A stretch of 20,817 nucleotides of DNA from an uncultured Erysipelotrichaceae bacterium. Its GTDB lineage: Bacteria > Bacillota_I > Bacilli_A > Erysipelotrichales > Coprobacillaceae. The notes under the pieces were generated by a model that worked only from the letters and a program-made list of their open reading frames with translations, was not told the origin of the DNA and ran no database searches. Numbering within the stretch: the first letter of the stretch is position 1; the number at the start of each line of letters is the position of its first letter. The translations under genes were made by a program, and so were the position numbers. Positions 1 to 8,326 of the stretch are shown here, piece by piece. Location of the stretch: the NCBI GenBank assembly GCA_900538465.1, contig UPXV01000039.1, positions 1-20,817 of the forward strand. The letters are read 5' to 3'.

Positions 1-59
1 TTTATTTACAACTTTTTTCACTTTTTATTATATATTTGCTTATTGCATATGTCAAATAT

Positions 60-86
60 AAAAAAATAACAGCTTTTGCTGTTATT
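60..86 (-). terminator. Intrinsic terminator ending the hydrolase-aroD-HD-Gx operon
   Basis: The arms AATAACAGC (65-73) and GCTGTTATT (78-86) pair perfectly around a 4-base loop. On the minus strand the hairpin is followed by seven U (A run at 60-66). The stop codon of the Gx-family gene lies inside the hairpin, so this is its terminator. Confidence 0.85.
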
Positions 87-591
87 GAAATTGATCTTTC
101 TTGATTCTCTTTAGAATTTCTATTGCAGCCATACCTGTTAAAATACCTGTTGGAATAGAAGCCGCTAACATAACAAAAATATAAGGCATCACTGCAGCGG
201 AAGAAATAATCAAAGAAATAACAATGATTTGTCCAATATTGTGGAATACTGCAGCAATAATAGAAACAGAAATCATTGGTAATTGCGTTAATTTCTTCAA
301 CAATGCCAAAGCAAGACTGCTTAATAAAACACCACCACAACTCATCAAAAATGGATAACTCATTAAACTACCTGTTAATAAACCAGAAACAATAACTCGA
401 AAAAAATTCACAACAAACATTTCTTTTGTTCCATAAATATCAATAACCAATAAAGCAATAATATTGGCAATTCCTAATTTCACACCAAAAGGTAATGGTG
501 CAGAAAGATAATGGTCAACAGTATGCAGTACAATCGCCAAAGCACTTAACAATGCCAAATATACAATTTTTCTTGTCTTTTTATGTCCCAT
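82..591 (-). CDS. Gx transporter family membrane protein (heptaprenyl diphosphate synthase component I-like)
   Basis: A 169-residue very hydrophobic protein with about five membrane segments and short charged ends (MGHKKTRK at the start, KRIKKDQ at the end). The pattern of an N-terminal segment, then PLPFGVKLGIANI near residues 32-44 and a Gly-rich C-terminal helix, matches the family called Gx transporter or Hpre_diP_synt_I. That family is often encoded with isoprenoid or redox genes and was once named as a subunit of heptaprenyl diphosphate synthase. Its architecture resembles the S-components of ECF vitamin transporters, so a substrate-binding membrane role is likely, but the substrate is unknown. 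The start has a GAAAGGAAG ribosome binding site. It is the last gene of a minus-strand operon, 11 bases after the HD gene, and ends in a terminator hairpin. Confidence 0.8.
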   Translation of the reverse strand: MGHKKTRKIVYLALLSALAIVLHTVDHYLSAPLPFGVKLGIANIIALLVIDIYGTKEMFVVNFFRVIVSGLLTGSLMSYPFLMSCGGVLLSSLALALLKKLTQLPMISVSIIAAVFHNIGQIIVISLIISSAAVMPYIFVMLAASIPTGILTGMAAIEILKRIKKDQFQ

Positions 592-602
592 AAACTTCCT
601 TT

Positions 603-1364
603 CTATCCTACATAATCCAAAGCACGTTGTCTTAATATTTCATATTGTTCATAAGTTTTTGGATCAGTTGGATGCAATCTATCAAAAGAACGATGAACCC
701 AATTATTGTCTTTTATATATTGTAAACTTTGTTCAAAATGCAAATCAAATATAAAGGCAATATATGATAACCACATATCAATATGTGTCTTTCTATAAGG
801 ACCATAAATCAATTCTTGATGATAAAATTGTTCATAGATTAAAGGTGATATGGTTTCTTGATTGACTTTATCAACTGTTGTATAAAGTGTTGTTTCAATA
901 TCTTCTTCATCTTTTACTCTAAAATTATCTAATTTATCAGCATCTCTAATGAGATGAATGAATAATAAAGTCCGTTCATCAAAACCTTCATCTATTTTAT
1001 ACTTATTGTGTTGTTCAATTGCATTTTGAATGATGTCATCATATTGATCATCTTCAATAAACTCCCTTATCAAGCCATCTTCAAATAATAATTGACTTGA
1101 AAACAAAGCATGATCTATCGTTTTATAATCTGCAAAACTTTCATATTGCATCCATTGTTCAAAACGACCTATATCATGTAATAATGCAATCAAAGCCGCT
1201 AATTCTTTATCTTCCTGACTAAGATTTAATTGTTCACATAAATAGTCACTACATTTCATCACTTCATATGTATGAATAATTTTTAAACGAATTGAAGGAA
1301 TGGTTTCATCATAATGAGAAACATAATTCTTAAAAGCAATTCTTGCCTTATGAAAATCAATCAT
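603..1364 (-). CDS. HD-domain metal-dependent phosphohydrolase
   Basis: A 253-residue soluble protein with an HD-domain metal site: His31, the His63-Asp64 pair in LLHDIGR, His85, His119 and Asp141 in RDADKLDN. The family hydrolyses phosphoester bonds, commonly in nucleotides or signalling nucleotides; the substrate cannot be read from the sequence. It lacks a RelA/SpoT synthetase domain or an RNA-binding domain, so it is a stand-alone HD protein. The ATG has a strong GGAGG site (1374-1378) that lies inside the end of aroD, and the two genes overlap by 8 bases, which implies translational coupling. It is distinct from the larger HD protein at 15381-16646. Confidence 0.85.
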   Translation of the reverse strand: MIDFHKARIAFKNYVSHYDETIPSIRLKIIHTYEVMKCSDYLCEQLNLSQEDKELAALIALLHDIGRFEQWMQYESFADYKTIDHALFSSQLLFEDGLIREFIEDDQYDDIIQNAIEQHNKYKIDEGFDERTLLFIHLIRDADKLDNFRVKDEEDIETTLYTTVDKVNQETISPLIYEQFYHQELIYGPYRKTHIDMWLSYIAFIFDLHFEQSLQYIKDNNWVHRSFDRLHPTDPKTYEQYEILRQRALDYVG

Positions 1365-2109
1365 GATGAATCGCCTCCAATACCATTTGCATATCTATAA
1401 CATTCATTTGTCCTGGTGCTGATGAATGTCGAGCGCTTGCAAAAGTTATTGCTGAACCTGTTAATTCACCAGAAATACGTGTTATTTTTCCTAATTCTCC
1501 CATTGCCATTGTTACAATCGGTCTATTTAAACGATTGGACATTTCAATTGTGACATCCAATAAAGAAATCACATCTTTATATGATTGAGGCATCACTGCT
1601 AATTTACAAATATCAGCTCCTAAAATTTCCATCTTTTCCAATCGATCTTTCATATCCATAAGAGAAGGTGTCTTTTCAAAATCATGATTAGACATCACAA
1701 CAAACACTTGATTTTCATGAGCCATATGAACCAATTCATAAACCAATGCATGTCCACTCATCAATTCTATATCTATCAAATCAATACATCCACTTGTACA
1801 AGAAACTTCAACTAATCTTTTATATTCCTCATCACTTAAAGATATTTGTCCTCCTTCATTTAATGAACGATAAGTCAACAAAAGAGGAACTTGAAGCATG
1901 GATCTTATCTTCTTTAATAACTGTTCAACTTTTTTAACATCTTTAATATCTTGATAAAAATCAATTCTCAATTCTACAAGATCATATTGCAAACCTTCAA
2001 AAGATTGTATTTCATTAATAATTTCTTGATCATCTTTTCCAACAATCGGTAAACATACTTTTGGTTTTCCTTCACCAATACATAAATCACGAACTTGACA
2101 TACTTGCAT
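1357..2109 (-). CDS. aroD: Type I 3-dehydroquinate dehydratase
   Basis: A 250-residue cytoplasmic enzyme of the shikimate pathway that turns 3-dehydroquinate into 3-dehydroshikimate by Schiff-base chemistry. Type I hallmarks are in place: ELR (46-48), the catalytic His142 in SNHDF, the Schiff-base Lys169 in CKLAVMP, Arg211 in TRISGE, and the C-terminal SAPGQ (230-234). The length is normal for the family. The ATG has a CCTCC-complement site (2116-2120) overlapping the end of the upstream hydrolase gene, with one base between the two reading frames. No other shikimate gene is present in the window; the neighbours are a hydrolase and an HD protein, so this aroD may serve a supplementary role, but that is inference. 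Confidence 0.95.
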   Translation of the reverse strand: MQVCQVRDLCIGEGKPKVCLPIVGKDDQEIINEIQSFEGLQYDLVELRIDFYQDIKDVKKVEQLLKKIRSMLQVPLLLTYRSLNEGGQISLSDEEYKRLVEVSCTSGCIDLIDIELMSGHALVYELVHMAHENQVFVVMSNHDFEKTPSLMDMKDRLEKMEILGADICKLAVMPQSYKDVISLLDVTIEMSNRLNRPIVTMAMGELGKITRISGELTGSAITFASARHSSAPGQMNVIDMQMVLEAIHHD

Positions 2110-2110
2110 A

Positions 2111-2803
2111 CTAAACCTCCTGATGACACGCTTGTAAAAATAATTGAATTTCTTTTATTGTTTGACGAAAAGAATCTCTCAATAAAAAATGATTCCCTTG
2201 TTTTATAATTTTAACAACACTATAAGGAATAGCTTCTCCAATTTTCAGTGTATCATCTTGCTTTATCATATCATATTCTCCTGCCATCACCAAGGTTGGA
2301 ACATGAATCTTTTTTAAATTTTCATACTCAATTTGGGGTTGTTTCAACATGAGAAATGACAAACGAAAAGTTTTTCTCGCCTTTTTATCATAGAGACAAA
2401 ATGGAATTAAACACAATAATTCTAAATATAAAGAAAAACGATAAATCCATTTCAACTGATTTGGTTTTGTATTGGCACCTAGACTGACAATATGTTGTAA
2501 TCTTTGATCACTCATTCCTAGCATTAAAGAAACAATAGCTCCATCACTAAAACCAATCACATCATAAGCATTAATATGTAATTCACTGATGACATTTTGA
2601 ACATCTAAACACATTTGTTGATAAGACAATTCCCCTTCTTGAACAGATTGACCATGATAACGTGAATCAATCAAAATACATTGATAATCTTTTGATAAAA
2701 CTGCAACTGCTTCATCAAAAATATGATGATCCTCATTATTACCATGAAGAAAAACAATGGGAAAACCCTCACCAATGACTTCATAATAAATTTCCACGCT
2801 CAT
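2111..2803 (-). CDS. Alpha/beta-fold hydrolase
   Basis: A 230-residue protein with the alpha/beta hydrolase fold. The oxyanion motif HGNNE is at 20-24, the nucleophile elbow GFSDG gives Ser86, and the remaining triad is probably Asp178 (GEYDMI) and His205 (GNHFL). A cap region with a hydrophobic stretch (about 120-150) lies between the core halves. The family covers esterases, lipases, thioesterases and other hydrolases; the substrate is not predictable here. It is the first gene of the aroD operon. A GGAGG site (2806-2810) sits three bases from the ATG's far side and only about a dozen bases below a TATAAT box, so the leader is very short. Confidence 0.88.
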   Translation of the reverse strand: MSVEIYYEVIGEGFPIVFLHGNNEDHHIFDEAVAVLSKDYQCILIDSRYHGQSVQEGELSYQQMCLDVQNVISELHINAYDVIGFSDGAIVSLMLGMSDQRLQHIVSLGANTKPNQLKWIYRFSLYLELLCLIPFCLYDKKARKTFRLSFLMLKQPQIEYENLKKIHVPTLVMAGEYDMIKQDDTLKIGEAIPYSVVKIIKQGNHFLLRDSFRQTIKEIQLFLQACHQEV

Positions 2804-2817
2804 CGCCTCCTTGTCTT

Positions 2818-2823
2818 ATTATA
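2818..2823 (-). promoter_or_regulatory. Candidate -10 box for the hydrolase-aroD operon
   Basis: A perfect TATAAT on the minus strand, 15 bases from the hydrolase ATG. The best -35 at a 17-base spacing is TTTATT, which is weak. The predicted start would leave a leader only just long enough for the ribosome binding site. No terminator is visible between the upstream permease and this site, so readthrough is also possible. Confidence 0.4.
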
Positions 2824-2849
2824 CACTGTTCATCACTTGAAATAAATCT

Positions 2850-4187
2850 TTACTTTTTATGAAAATGATAATAGATTTGAGACAATCCATAAACACTAAC
2901 ACATATAAAAATATAATAAACAAAGTATTGACTCTGTATTCCACCAGATAAAATAATAAAAGACCCTATTGTTGCAAACAAAGGACAAATGACTCCTTTA
3001 AAAAAGCTTTTGATTTGTCCATGACGGTACAATTGATACACTTGATAATACAAAACAATATATAACATATAAGCCATTGAAATAGCAATTTCAGAAACAT
3101 CACTATTAGGCAGCAATGAAAAACGTGTACATAAATAATGAATTACTGTCCATATTGTACAAATAACAAATGCAAATAAAGCAGAATACACAGGAATATC
3201 TAATTGTTCATTGACCTTTTTTAAAGTTTTTTCTAAAGGAAACATTCCTTTTCGTAAAGCTAATGAATAAGGCATACGCAAATATCCTGTTACCAGCCCA
3301 TTCACTGTTCCCATAACAGAAATAATCACAAAAACAACTATCATTTTCGCAAAAGTATTCCCTACTAAAGCACTGGCTGCTACACTCACATGAGCATCAC
3401 CCAAAGCCATCACTTGATCAGCCCCTAAATAACTTGTTATACCAACAAAATAGAAAGTATAAATTGCCAAAACAATCAAAGGCGCAATTGTCAAAGCTTT
3501 AGGCATGGCTTTTTTAGCATCTTTGACTTCATGAGCAATTGAAGTCGCAACAATCCATCCATCATAAGAATAAGCAATAGGACCAAGAGCCATAATCCAA
3601 CTTGAAGAAATCATTGTTGCTGGAGCGATATCTGCCAATCCTCCAAGTGGATCACCAAAAACAATACCCAATATTCCTAATAATAGTAATGGTAACATCT
3701 TAACAAATGTTGATACATCTTGAAAAACAGCTCCCACTTTAGGAAGAAAAACATTATAAATAAAACATAAAACTAAAAAAGCAAAACCAATTATCATCTG
3801 TAATTCTAATGAGGCTTGTAAATGAAATAAAATATCTACATAAACACCTATAACCCAAGAAACAACAACTGCAATTGTTGGATAATAGATAAAAGTTAAA
3901 AACCAACCAAATCCACAGGCTGTCTGATTATTCACAAATTCTTGAGCATATGTGACCAGTCCACCGGCAACATTTGTTCTAGAAGCCAATTCACTAATCG
4001 TTAAACTCCCAAAAATAATAGCAAATGCTGCTAAAATAAATAAAATAATTCCAAGTAAAAGATTTCCATTAGTCGCAATTAAAATATTATCACTCTTAAA
4101 AAAGATGCCAGAACCAATACATGTCCCAACAATCATTGTAATCGCCGTTAACAAACTATATTTTTCATGTTTATTTTTCTTCATCAT
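2850..4187 (-). CDS. APC-superfamily amino acid permease
   Basis: About 445 residues with roughly 12 membrane helices. The first helix carries GTCIGSGIFF, the helix-1 substrate and ion-binding signature of APC transporters such as LAT-like and SteT-like exchangers. The cytoplasmic loop after helix 6 (AHEVKDAKKAMPKA) is also typical. It probably moves a neutral amino acid across the cytoplasmic membrane by exchange or proton coupling; the substrate is not predictable. The reading frame stays open upstream to 4286, but that ATG lies inside the rpoE terminator hairpin. The Met-Met pair at 4187/4184 has an AAGGAAG site (4190-4196) and begins the conserved region, so I start there; 4184 is equally possible. 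Confidence 0.88.
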   Translation of the reverse strand: MMKKNKHEKYSLLTAITMIVGTCIGSGIFFKSDNILIATNGNLLLGIILFILAAFAIIFGSLTISELASRTNVAGGLVTYAQEFVNNQTACGFGWFLTFIYYPTIAVVVSWVIGVYVDILFHLQASLELQMIIGFAFLVLCFIYNVFLPKVGAVFQDVSTFVKMLPLLLLGILGIVFGDPLGGLADIAPATMISSSWIMALGPIAYSYDGWIVATSIAHEVKDAKKAMPKALTIAPLIVLAIYTFYFVGITSYLGADQVMALGDAHVSVAASALVGNTFAKMIVVFVIISVMGTVNGLVTGYLRMPYSLALRKGMFPLEKTLKKVNEQLDIPVYSALFAFVICTIWTVIHYLCTRFSLLPNSDVSEIAISMAYMLYIVLYYQVYQLYRHGQIKSFFKGVICPLFATIGSFIILSGGIQSQYFVYYIFICVSVYGLSQIYYHFHKK

Positions 4188-4213
4188 ATCTTCCTTTTCT
4201 CTATAGCGTTTCA

Positions 4214-4242
4214 ATTCTACCATGCCTCGTCTTTTTACACAA
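4214..4242 (-). promoter_or_regulatory. Candidate promoter of the APC permease
   Basis: Minus strand: an extended -10, TGG followed by TAGAAT (box at 4214-4219), with TTGTGT (4237-4242) as a weak -35 at 17-base spacing. It sits just after the rpoE terminator and would start transcription about 20 bases before the chosen permease ATG. This supports the shorter protein start. Confidence 0.4.
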
Positions 4243-4265
4243 CTTAAATAACCATGAAATTTGTC

Positions 4266-4290
4266 AAAAAAAAGAGATGTTTCCATCTCT
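4266..4290 (-). terminator. Intrinsic terminator after rpoE
   Basis: Perfect arms AGAGATG (4273-4279) and CATCTCT (4284-4290) with a 4-base loop; on the minus strand eight U follow. The hairpin overlaps the rpoE stop codon (4289-4291), so it closes the argS-rpoE unit. Confidence 0.9.
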
Positions 4291-4621
4291 AATTATAATC
4301 ATCTTCAATTAATCCGTCGTCTTCTTCCTCTTCAGAAACTTCCTCTTCTTCATCAGCATAAATATCATTCATATCAATATGAACTTCATCAAATTTATGA
4401 CGACTTCTTAAATCCCAACGGTTTTCACCAACTGTAATTAATCTTCCATCTAAAGTGATATTTGTATAGAATAAAGATTCATTATTTTCTTTTTCTTCAT
4501 CATTAAATCCTTTGATTTCAGAAACCTCTTGCCATAATTTATAAAAATCAACTGGTTTCTTTTTCTTTTTCATCAAATCAAATGCAATATCAACCATAGA
4601 ACTTTGTTTATAATCGATCAT
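4289..4621 (-). CDS. rpoE: RNA polymerase delta subunit
   Basis: A 110-residue protein with the two-part structure of delta. The N-terminal part (about 1-75) is a HARE-HTH fold with SMVDIAFDLM and a conserved ITVGENRWDLRSR segment. The C-terminal part (from about 86) is an acidic tail of Glu and Asp. Delta binds the polymerase core in Gram-positive bacteria, raises promoter selectivity and helps release and recycle the enzyme. It is shorter than the B. subtilis protein because the acidic tail is short. Its AGGAGG site lies on the argS stop codon, so the two genes are coupled, and a terminator follows immediately. Confidence 0.95.
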   Translation of the reverse strand: MIDYKQSSMVDIAFDLMKKKKKPVDFYKLWQEVSEIKGFNDEEKENNESLFYTNITLDGRLITVGENRWDLRSRHKFDEVHIDMNDIYADEEEEVSEEEEDDGLIEDDYN

Positions 4622-4630
4622 AATATCCTC

Positions 4631-6292
4631 CTACATTTTTTCAGGTGCACTTACACCAATTAAATTTAATGCATTTTTTAATGTAATTTGAGAAGCTTTT
4701 ACAAGAGATAATCTTTGAGCAGATAATTCTTTATTTGCTTCATCAATAACATAACAATCATTATAGAACGAATGGAACAATTGAGCAAGTCTTTGAATAT
4801 AATTTGCGATTTTATGAGGTGCTCTTTGTTTTGCACTTTCTATAACTTCATTTCTAAATTCATTAATATGTTTTACCAATTCAATTTCTTTGGCATGTGT
4901 TAATAACTCATAATGATCAGTCACTTCAATTTGAGAGGCCTGTGCTTGTCTTTCAATTGAACACATTCTTGCATGTGCATATTGAGCATAATAAACTGGA
5001 TTATCATTAGACTGTGATTTTGCTAAACCTAAATCAAAATCAAATGGTGAACTTGCTGCCTTAGATACAAAGAAATAACGCGTAGCATCAACACCAATAT
5101 CATCAATTAAATCCTTAATTGTCACAGCATTTCCAGTACGTTTACTCATTTTCACAACTTCGCCGTTTTCTACCATTCTTACCATTTGCATAATATCAAT
5201 ATTCAATTGATCTGCATTGTATCCTAAAGCTTGAATAGCTGCTTTCATACGATTGATATAACCATGATGATCAGCCCCAAGTAAATCAACCAAATATTCA
5301 TAACCACGATCTAACTTATTTAAATGATAAGCAATATCTGGTGTTAAATATGTATAACTTCCATCAGATTTAATTAATACACGATCTTTATCATCACCAA
5401 ATTCAGTTGATTTAAACCATAAAGCTCCTTCAGCTTCATAAGTATAACCTTGATCTTTTAATTTTTGGATTGTTGGTTCAATTTTGTTTTCTTCATATAA
5501 AGACGTTTCACTAAACCATACATCATGAACAACTCTAAACTCTTTTAAAATATCTTTAATCTTTTGAAGTTCATGTTCTGTACCAATTTTTCTAAAATAA
5601 GCAATGGCTTCTTTTTCATCAACATGAATAAATTTATCACCAAATTCTTCTTTAATCTTTTGGGCAATATCAATGATATCTTTCCCATAATAACCATCTT
5701 CAGGCAAATCTTTTTCCATACCTAAAGCCTGTAAATATCTTGCATATAAAGATAATGCTAAATTTGTAATTTGATTTCCTGCATCATTAATATAATATTC
5801 TTTTGTGACATCATATCCAGCTGCTCTCATGATACGACAAATACTGTCTCCCACAGCAGCTCCTTTGGCATGACCTAAATGTAAATCACCAGTTGGATTG
5901 GCAGATACAAATTCCACATTATATTTGATCCCTTGACCAAAATCAGTATAACCATAATGATCTTGTTCATCCAACACTTCTTTAATAATTGATGTCATTG
6001 CATCTTTCTTTAAAAACAAATTAATAAATCCTGGTCCCGCAATTTCAACATGATCAATATTTCCCATGTCTTTGTCAATGGCTTCAATAATTCCTTGAGC
6101 AATTTCTCTTGGATTTCTTTTTAATACTTTTGTAAGTTGCATTGCAATATTACTTGAGTAATCACCATGAGCTTTATCTTTTGGGATTTCAATGACTATT
6201 TGTTCAAGATTGTAATCTTCTACATATTCTAAATCAATGATTGCTTGTCTTAAAACTTTCTTTAAAGAAAGCTCTATTTTATTAACAGCCAT
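4631..6292 (-). CDS. argS: Arginyl-tRNA synthetase
   Basis: A 553-residue class I aminoacyl-tRNA synthetase that attaches arginine to its tRNA. The N-terminal additional domain is at 1-110, the HIGH-type signature ANPTGDLHLGHAKG near 131-144, the KMSK motif KMSKRTG at 381-387, and the all-helical DALR anticodon-binding domain runs from about 430 to the end. Its length is normal. The start has an AGGAGG site at 6298-6303. A promoter lies directly upstream, but cardiolipin synthase ends close by with no terminator, so it may also receive transcription from the DUF1934-cls promoter. No T-box leader is present: the upstream gap is only about 70 bases. Confidence 0.97.
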   Translation of the reverse strand: MAVNKIELSLKKVLRQAIIDLEYVEDYNLEQIVIEIPKDKAHGDYSSNIAMQLTKVLKRNPREIAQGIIEAIDKDMGNIDHVEIAGPGFINLFLKKDAMTSIIKEVLDEQDHYGYTDFGQGIKYNVEFVSANPTGDLHLGHAKGAAVGDSICRIMRAAGYDVTKEYYINDAGNQITNLALSLYARYLQALGMEKDLPEDGYYGKDIIDIAQKIKEEFGDKFIHVDEKEAIAYFRKIGTEHELQKIKDILKEFRVVHDVWFSETSLYEENKIEPTIQKLKDQGYTYEAEGALWFKSTEFGDDKDRVLIKSDGSYTYLTPDIAYHLNKLDRGYEYLVDLLGADHHGYINRMKAAIQALGYNADQLNIDIMQMVRMVENGEVVKMSKRTGNAVTIKDLIDDIGVDATRYFFVSKAASSPFDFDLGLAKSQSNDNPVYYAQYAHARMCSIERQAQASQIEVTDHYELLTHAKEIELVKHINEFRNEVIESAKQRAPHKIANYIQRLAQLFHSFYNDCYVIDEANKELSAQRLSLVKASQITLKNALNLIGVSAPEKM

Positions 6293-6326
6293 AGTATCCT
6301 CCTTTATTTCTTATCATACTTTAAAT

Positions 6327-6354
6327 ACAATACCATATTTAGCGATATAGTCAA
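6327..6354 (-). promoter_or_regulatory. Promoter of argS-rpoE
   Basis: Minus strand: -35 TTGACT (6349-6354), 16-base spacer, -10 TATTGT (6327-6332). The start would fall about 30 bases before the argS ATG. The -35 is only 7 bases beyond the cls stop codon. Confidence 0.5.
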
Positions 6355-6361
6355 TATTTTT

Positions 6362-7873
6362 TCACATTAACGGTGCAAATAATCTTAAAATAGCTTCATA
6401 TAATCCTCTAAACTTTCGACTATAATTCAAATCAATTTTTTGACTCAATTGAAGTGTTTCTTGAAAGTCATTTTCAATATCTTGAATAGAAGATGTTTTA
6501 TATAATAAGACATTACATTCAAAATGCAAATATAGACTTCGATAATCAAAGTTAATTGTTCCTACAGTTGCTATTTGATGATCACACAAGACCATTTTTG
6601 CATGTAAAAAACCTGGTTTATATTCATAAAATTCAATGCCTTCTTGAATCAATGAATGATAATAAGAGCGTGTCACTCGATAGATATTCTTTTTATCAGG
6701 AATACCTGGTGTAATAATTTTGATCTTGACACCTTTTCGAGAAGCCAATATCAAGGCTTTCATCATTGTATCATCAATAATAAAATAAGGTGTCATAATG
6801 AAAATTTCTTCTTTTGCTTGTTGAATCAAATTCAAATAGATATTTTCTCCAGTTCGCTCTTCATCCAAAGGAGAATCCCCATAAGCCACAACGTATCCAT
6901 CATCTTGATTAAATTGTGTTTGATAAACTTGTGGATGAAATTGTTGGTAAGTTTTATCTTGAGGATGAAAGGCATTCCATGTAGATAAAAACATTGTTGT
7001 TAAATTCCAGACACCTTCTCCTTCCATTCTGATACCAGTATCCTTCCAATGTCCAAAACGCATCTTTGTATTTATATATTCATCAGCTAAATTAAATCCA
7101 CCACTATAACCAATATAGCCATCAATAACACAAATCTTACGATGATCACGATGATTCATCGCAACCGACAACATAGGAATAAAAGGATTAAAAACAACAC
7201 AAGAAATTCCACATTCTTCTAATTGTTTTTCAAAATGATAAGGAACAGTTGTTAAACTTCCTACATCATCATAAATAAAACGGACTTCTACTCCTTCTTT
7301 AACCTTTTGTTTTAAAAGATTTAAAATCGTTTCAAACATCATTCCCTTAGCAACAATAAAATATTCCATAAAAATATAATGTTTTGCATTTTGTAAATCT
7401 CTTAATAAATCAATATAACAATAATCTCCTAAAGGATAATACTTTGTCGTTGTATGAGCATATGTGCCAAATCCCAAATCAGATAAATATGTCAAACCAT
7501 GTGCAGAAGCATCCTCAATATTTTCAACAATATTATCTTCCATTAATAAATCATCTTGAATATCATCTAAGACAGGCTGAATTTTTTTACGAATCTTTCT
7601 AGAAGGTTTCTTATTTCCTATCATAAGATATAAAAGTCCACCAAACACAGGAATAATTAAAATCAAAATAATCCAAGATATTTTATAAGAAGGATTTTCA
7701 TCTTTATTAACAAGCCACAAAACAACAAGCATACTCATAATAAATAAAACGGGTTTTAACCAATAATAAGATGCTAAAACAGTTGAAGTAAAAAGAACAA
7801 TCCAAATAGCTTGTAAGATAATCAATAATCCAAAAATGAAAATACGACTTAAAAATATCTTTAAGAGTTTCAT
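6362..7873 (-). CDS. cls: Cardiolipin synthase (phospholipase D family)
   Basis: A 503-residue membrane enzyme that joins two phosphatidylglycerol molecules into cardiolipin and glycerol. Two N-terminal membrane segments (about 10-55 and 64-86) are followed by two phospholipase D domains. The first HKD motif is His244-Lys246-Asp251 (HRKICVID) and the second is His424-Lys426-Asp431 (HAKMVLCD), each followed by a Gly/Asn-rich strand (GGFN, GTINFD). Length and layout match bacterial ClsA-type enzymes. The ATG overlaps the stop of the DUF1934 gene (ATGA) and has an AGGAGG site at 7878-7883, so translation is coupled. There is no terminator before argS. Confidence 0.93.
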   Translation of the reverse strand: MKLLKIFLSRIFIFGLLIILQAIWIVLFTSTVLASYYWLKPVLFIMSMLVVLWLVNKDENPSYKISWIILILIIPVFGGLLYLMIGNKKPSRKIRKKIQPVLDDIQDDLLMEDNIVENIEDASAHGLTYLSDLGFGTYAHTTTKYYPLGDYCYIDLLRDLQNAKHYIFMEYFIVAKGMMFETILNLLKQKVKEGVEVRFIYDDVGSLTTVPYHFEKQLEECGISCVVFNPFIPMLSVAMNHRDHRKICVIDGYIGYSGGFNLADEYINTKMRFGHWKDTGIRMEGEGVWNLTTMFLSTWNAFHPQDKTYQQFHPQVYQTQFNQDDGYVVAYGDSPLDEERTGENIYLNLIQQAKEEIFIMTPYFIIDDTMMKALILASRKGVKIKIITPGIPDKKNIYRVTRSYYHSLIQEGIEFYEYKPGFLHAKMVLCDHQIATVGTINFDYRSLYLHFECNVLLYKTSSIQDIENDFQETLQLSQKIDLNYSRKFRGLYEAILRLFAPLM

Positions 7874-8265
7874 AATTCCTCCTGGAAGCTTAATGGTATC
7901 AAGGTTATAAGAATATATGCAGTTGATATTAAACCTTGTTGATCATGAAGTTCATATTTCATTTTGATACGATCTTCATTAGCTTCAAACAACAATAATC
8001 TTGTTTTTAATGCAACACTTCCATAAGGAAGTTGATATTGATTCCAAATATCTTTATGATGATCAAAGTTTAAAGTTGATTGACCATGGTTTAAAGTCAC
8101 ACCCTTTTCATCATAAATAATATTGATTGTCCCTTCTTGTGTATCAAAGCTCAATTGTGTTTTTTCACCATGGCAAAGAACACCTTGGGCTTTATACTCT
8201 ACAGTTTCAGTTTGTCCATCTTGCTTAAAAATTGTCTTATAATAAACATTTTTTGTTTGATACAT
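7870..8265 (-). CDS. DUF1934 (YwiB-like) beta-barrel protein
   Basis: A 131-residue protein with alternating beta strands, no signal peptide and no membrane helix. The pattern of a GQTETVEYKAQG start, a central IIYDEKGVTL strand pair, and a C-terminal hydrophobic ILITLIPL strand fits DUF1934, a small calycin-like barrel family found near argS in Firmicutes. No catalytic residues are evident and its role is unknown. It opens the DUF1934-cls-argS-rpoE cluster, has an AAGGTGAT ribosome binding site, and its stop overlaps the cls start. Confidence 0.75.
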   Translation of the reverse strand: MYQTKNVYYKTIFKQDGQTETVEYKAQGVLCHGEKTQLSFDTQEGTINIIYDEKGVTLNHGQSTLNFDHHKDIWNQYQLPYGSVALKTRLLLFEANEDRIKMKYELHDQQGLISTAYILITLIPLSFQEEL

Positions 8266-8282
8266 TTTTCATCACCTTGAAT

Positions 8283-8288
8283 ATTATA
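8283..8288 (-). promoter_or_regulatory. Extended -10 promoter for the DUF1934-cls cluster
   Basis: Minus strand TGC followed by a perfect TATAAT, an extended -10 element that can work with a weak -35. It lies 18 bases before the DUF1934 ATG. The same AT stretch read forward gives TATTAT (8282-8287), so the divergent PBP gene may share it. Confidence 0.5.
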
Positions 8289-8326
8289 GCATACTTTCGG
8301 TAAAAATGAGAAGTGAGGTGATGGAG

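Noticed and set aside
2..340. Open frame on the minus strand overlapping the Gx-family gene
   Set aside because: Its Cys/Tyr/Phe-rich product is typical of an out-of-frame shadow, and the overlapping gene has strong family features and a terminator.
4261..4267. TTGACA (minus strand) as a -35 box for the permease
   Set aside because: It lies in the U tract of the rpoE terminator and no acceptable -10 box is found at 16-18 bases.
4188..4286. N-terminal extension of the APC permease to an ATG at 4286
   Set aside because: The extra ATG lies inside the rpoE terminator hairpin, the extension has no family features, and a good ribosome binding site precedes the Met pair at 4187/4184.
6303..6361. 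Possible T-box leader for argS
   Set aside because: The gap is too short for a T-box stem I and antiterminator, and no T-box sequence is visible.
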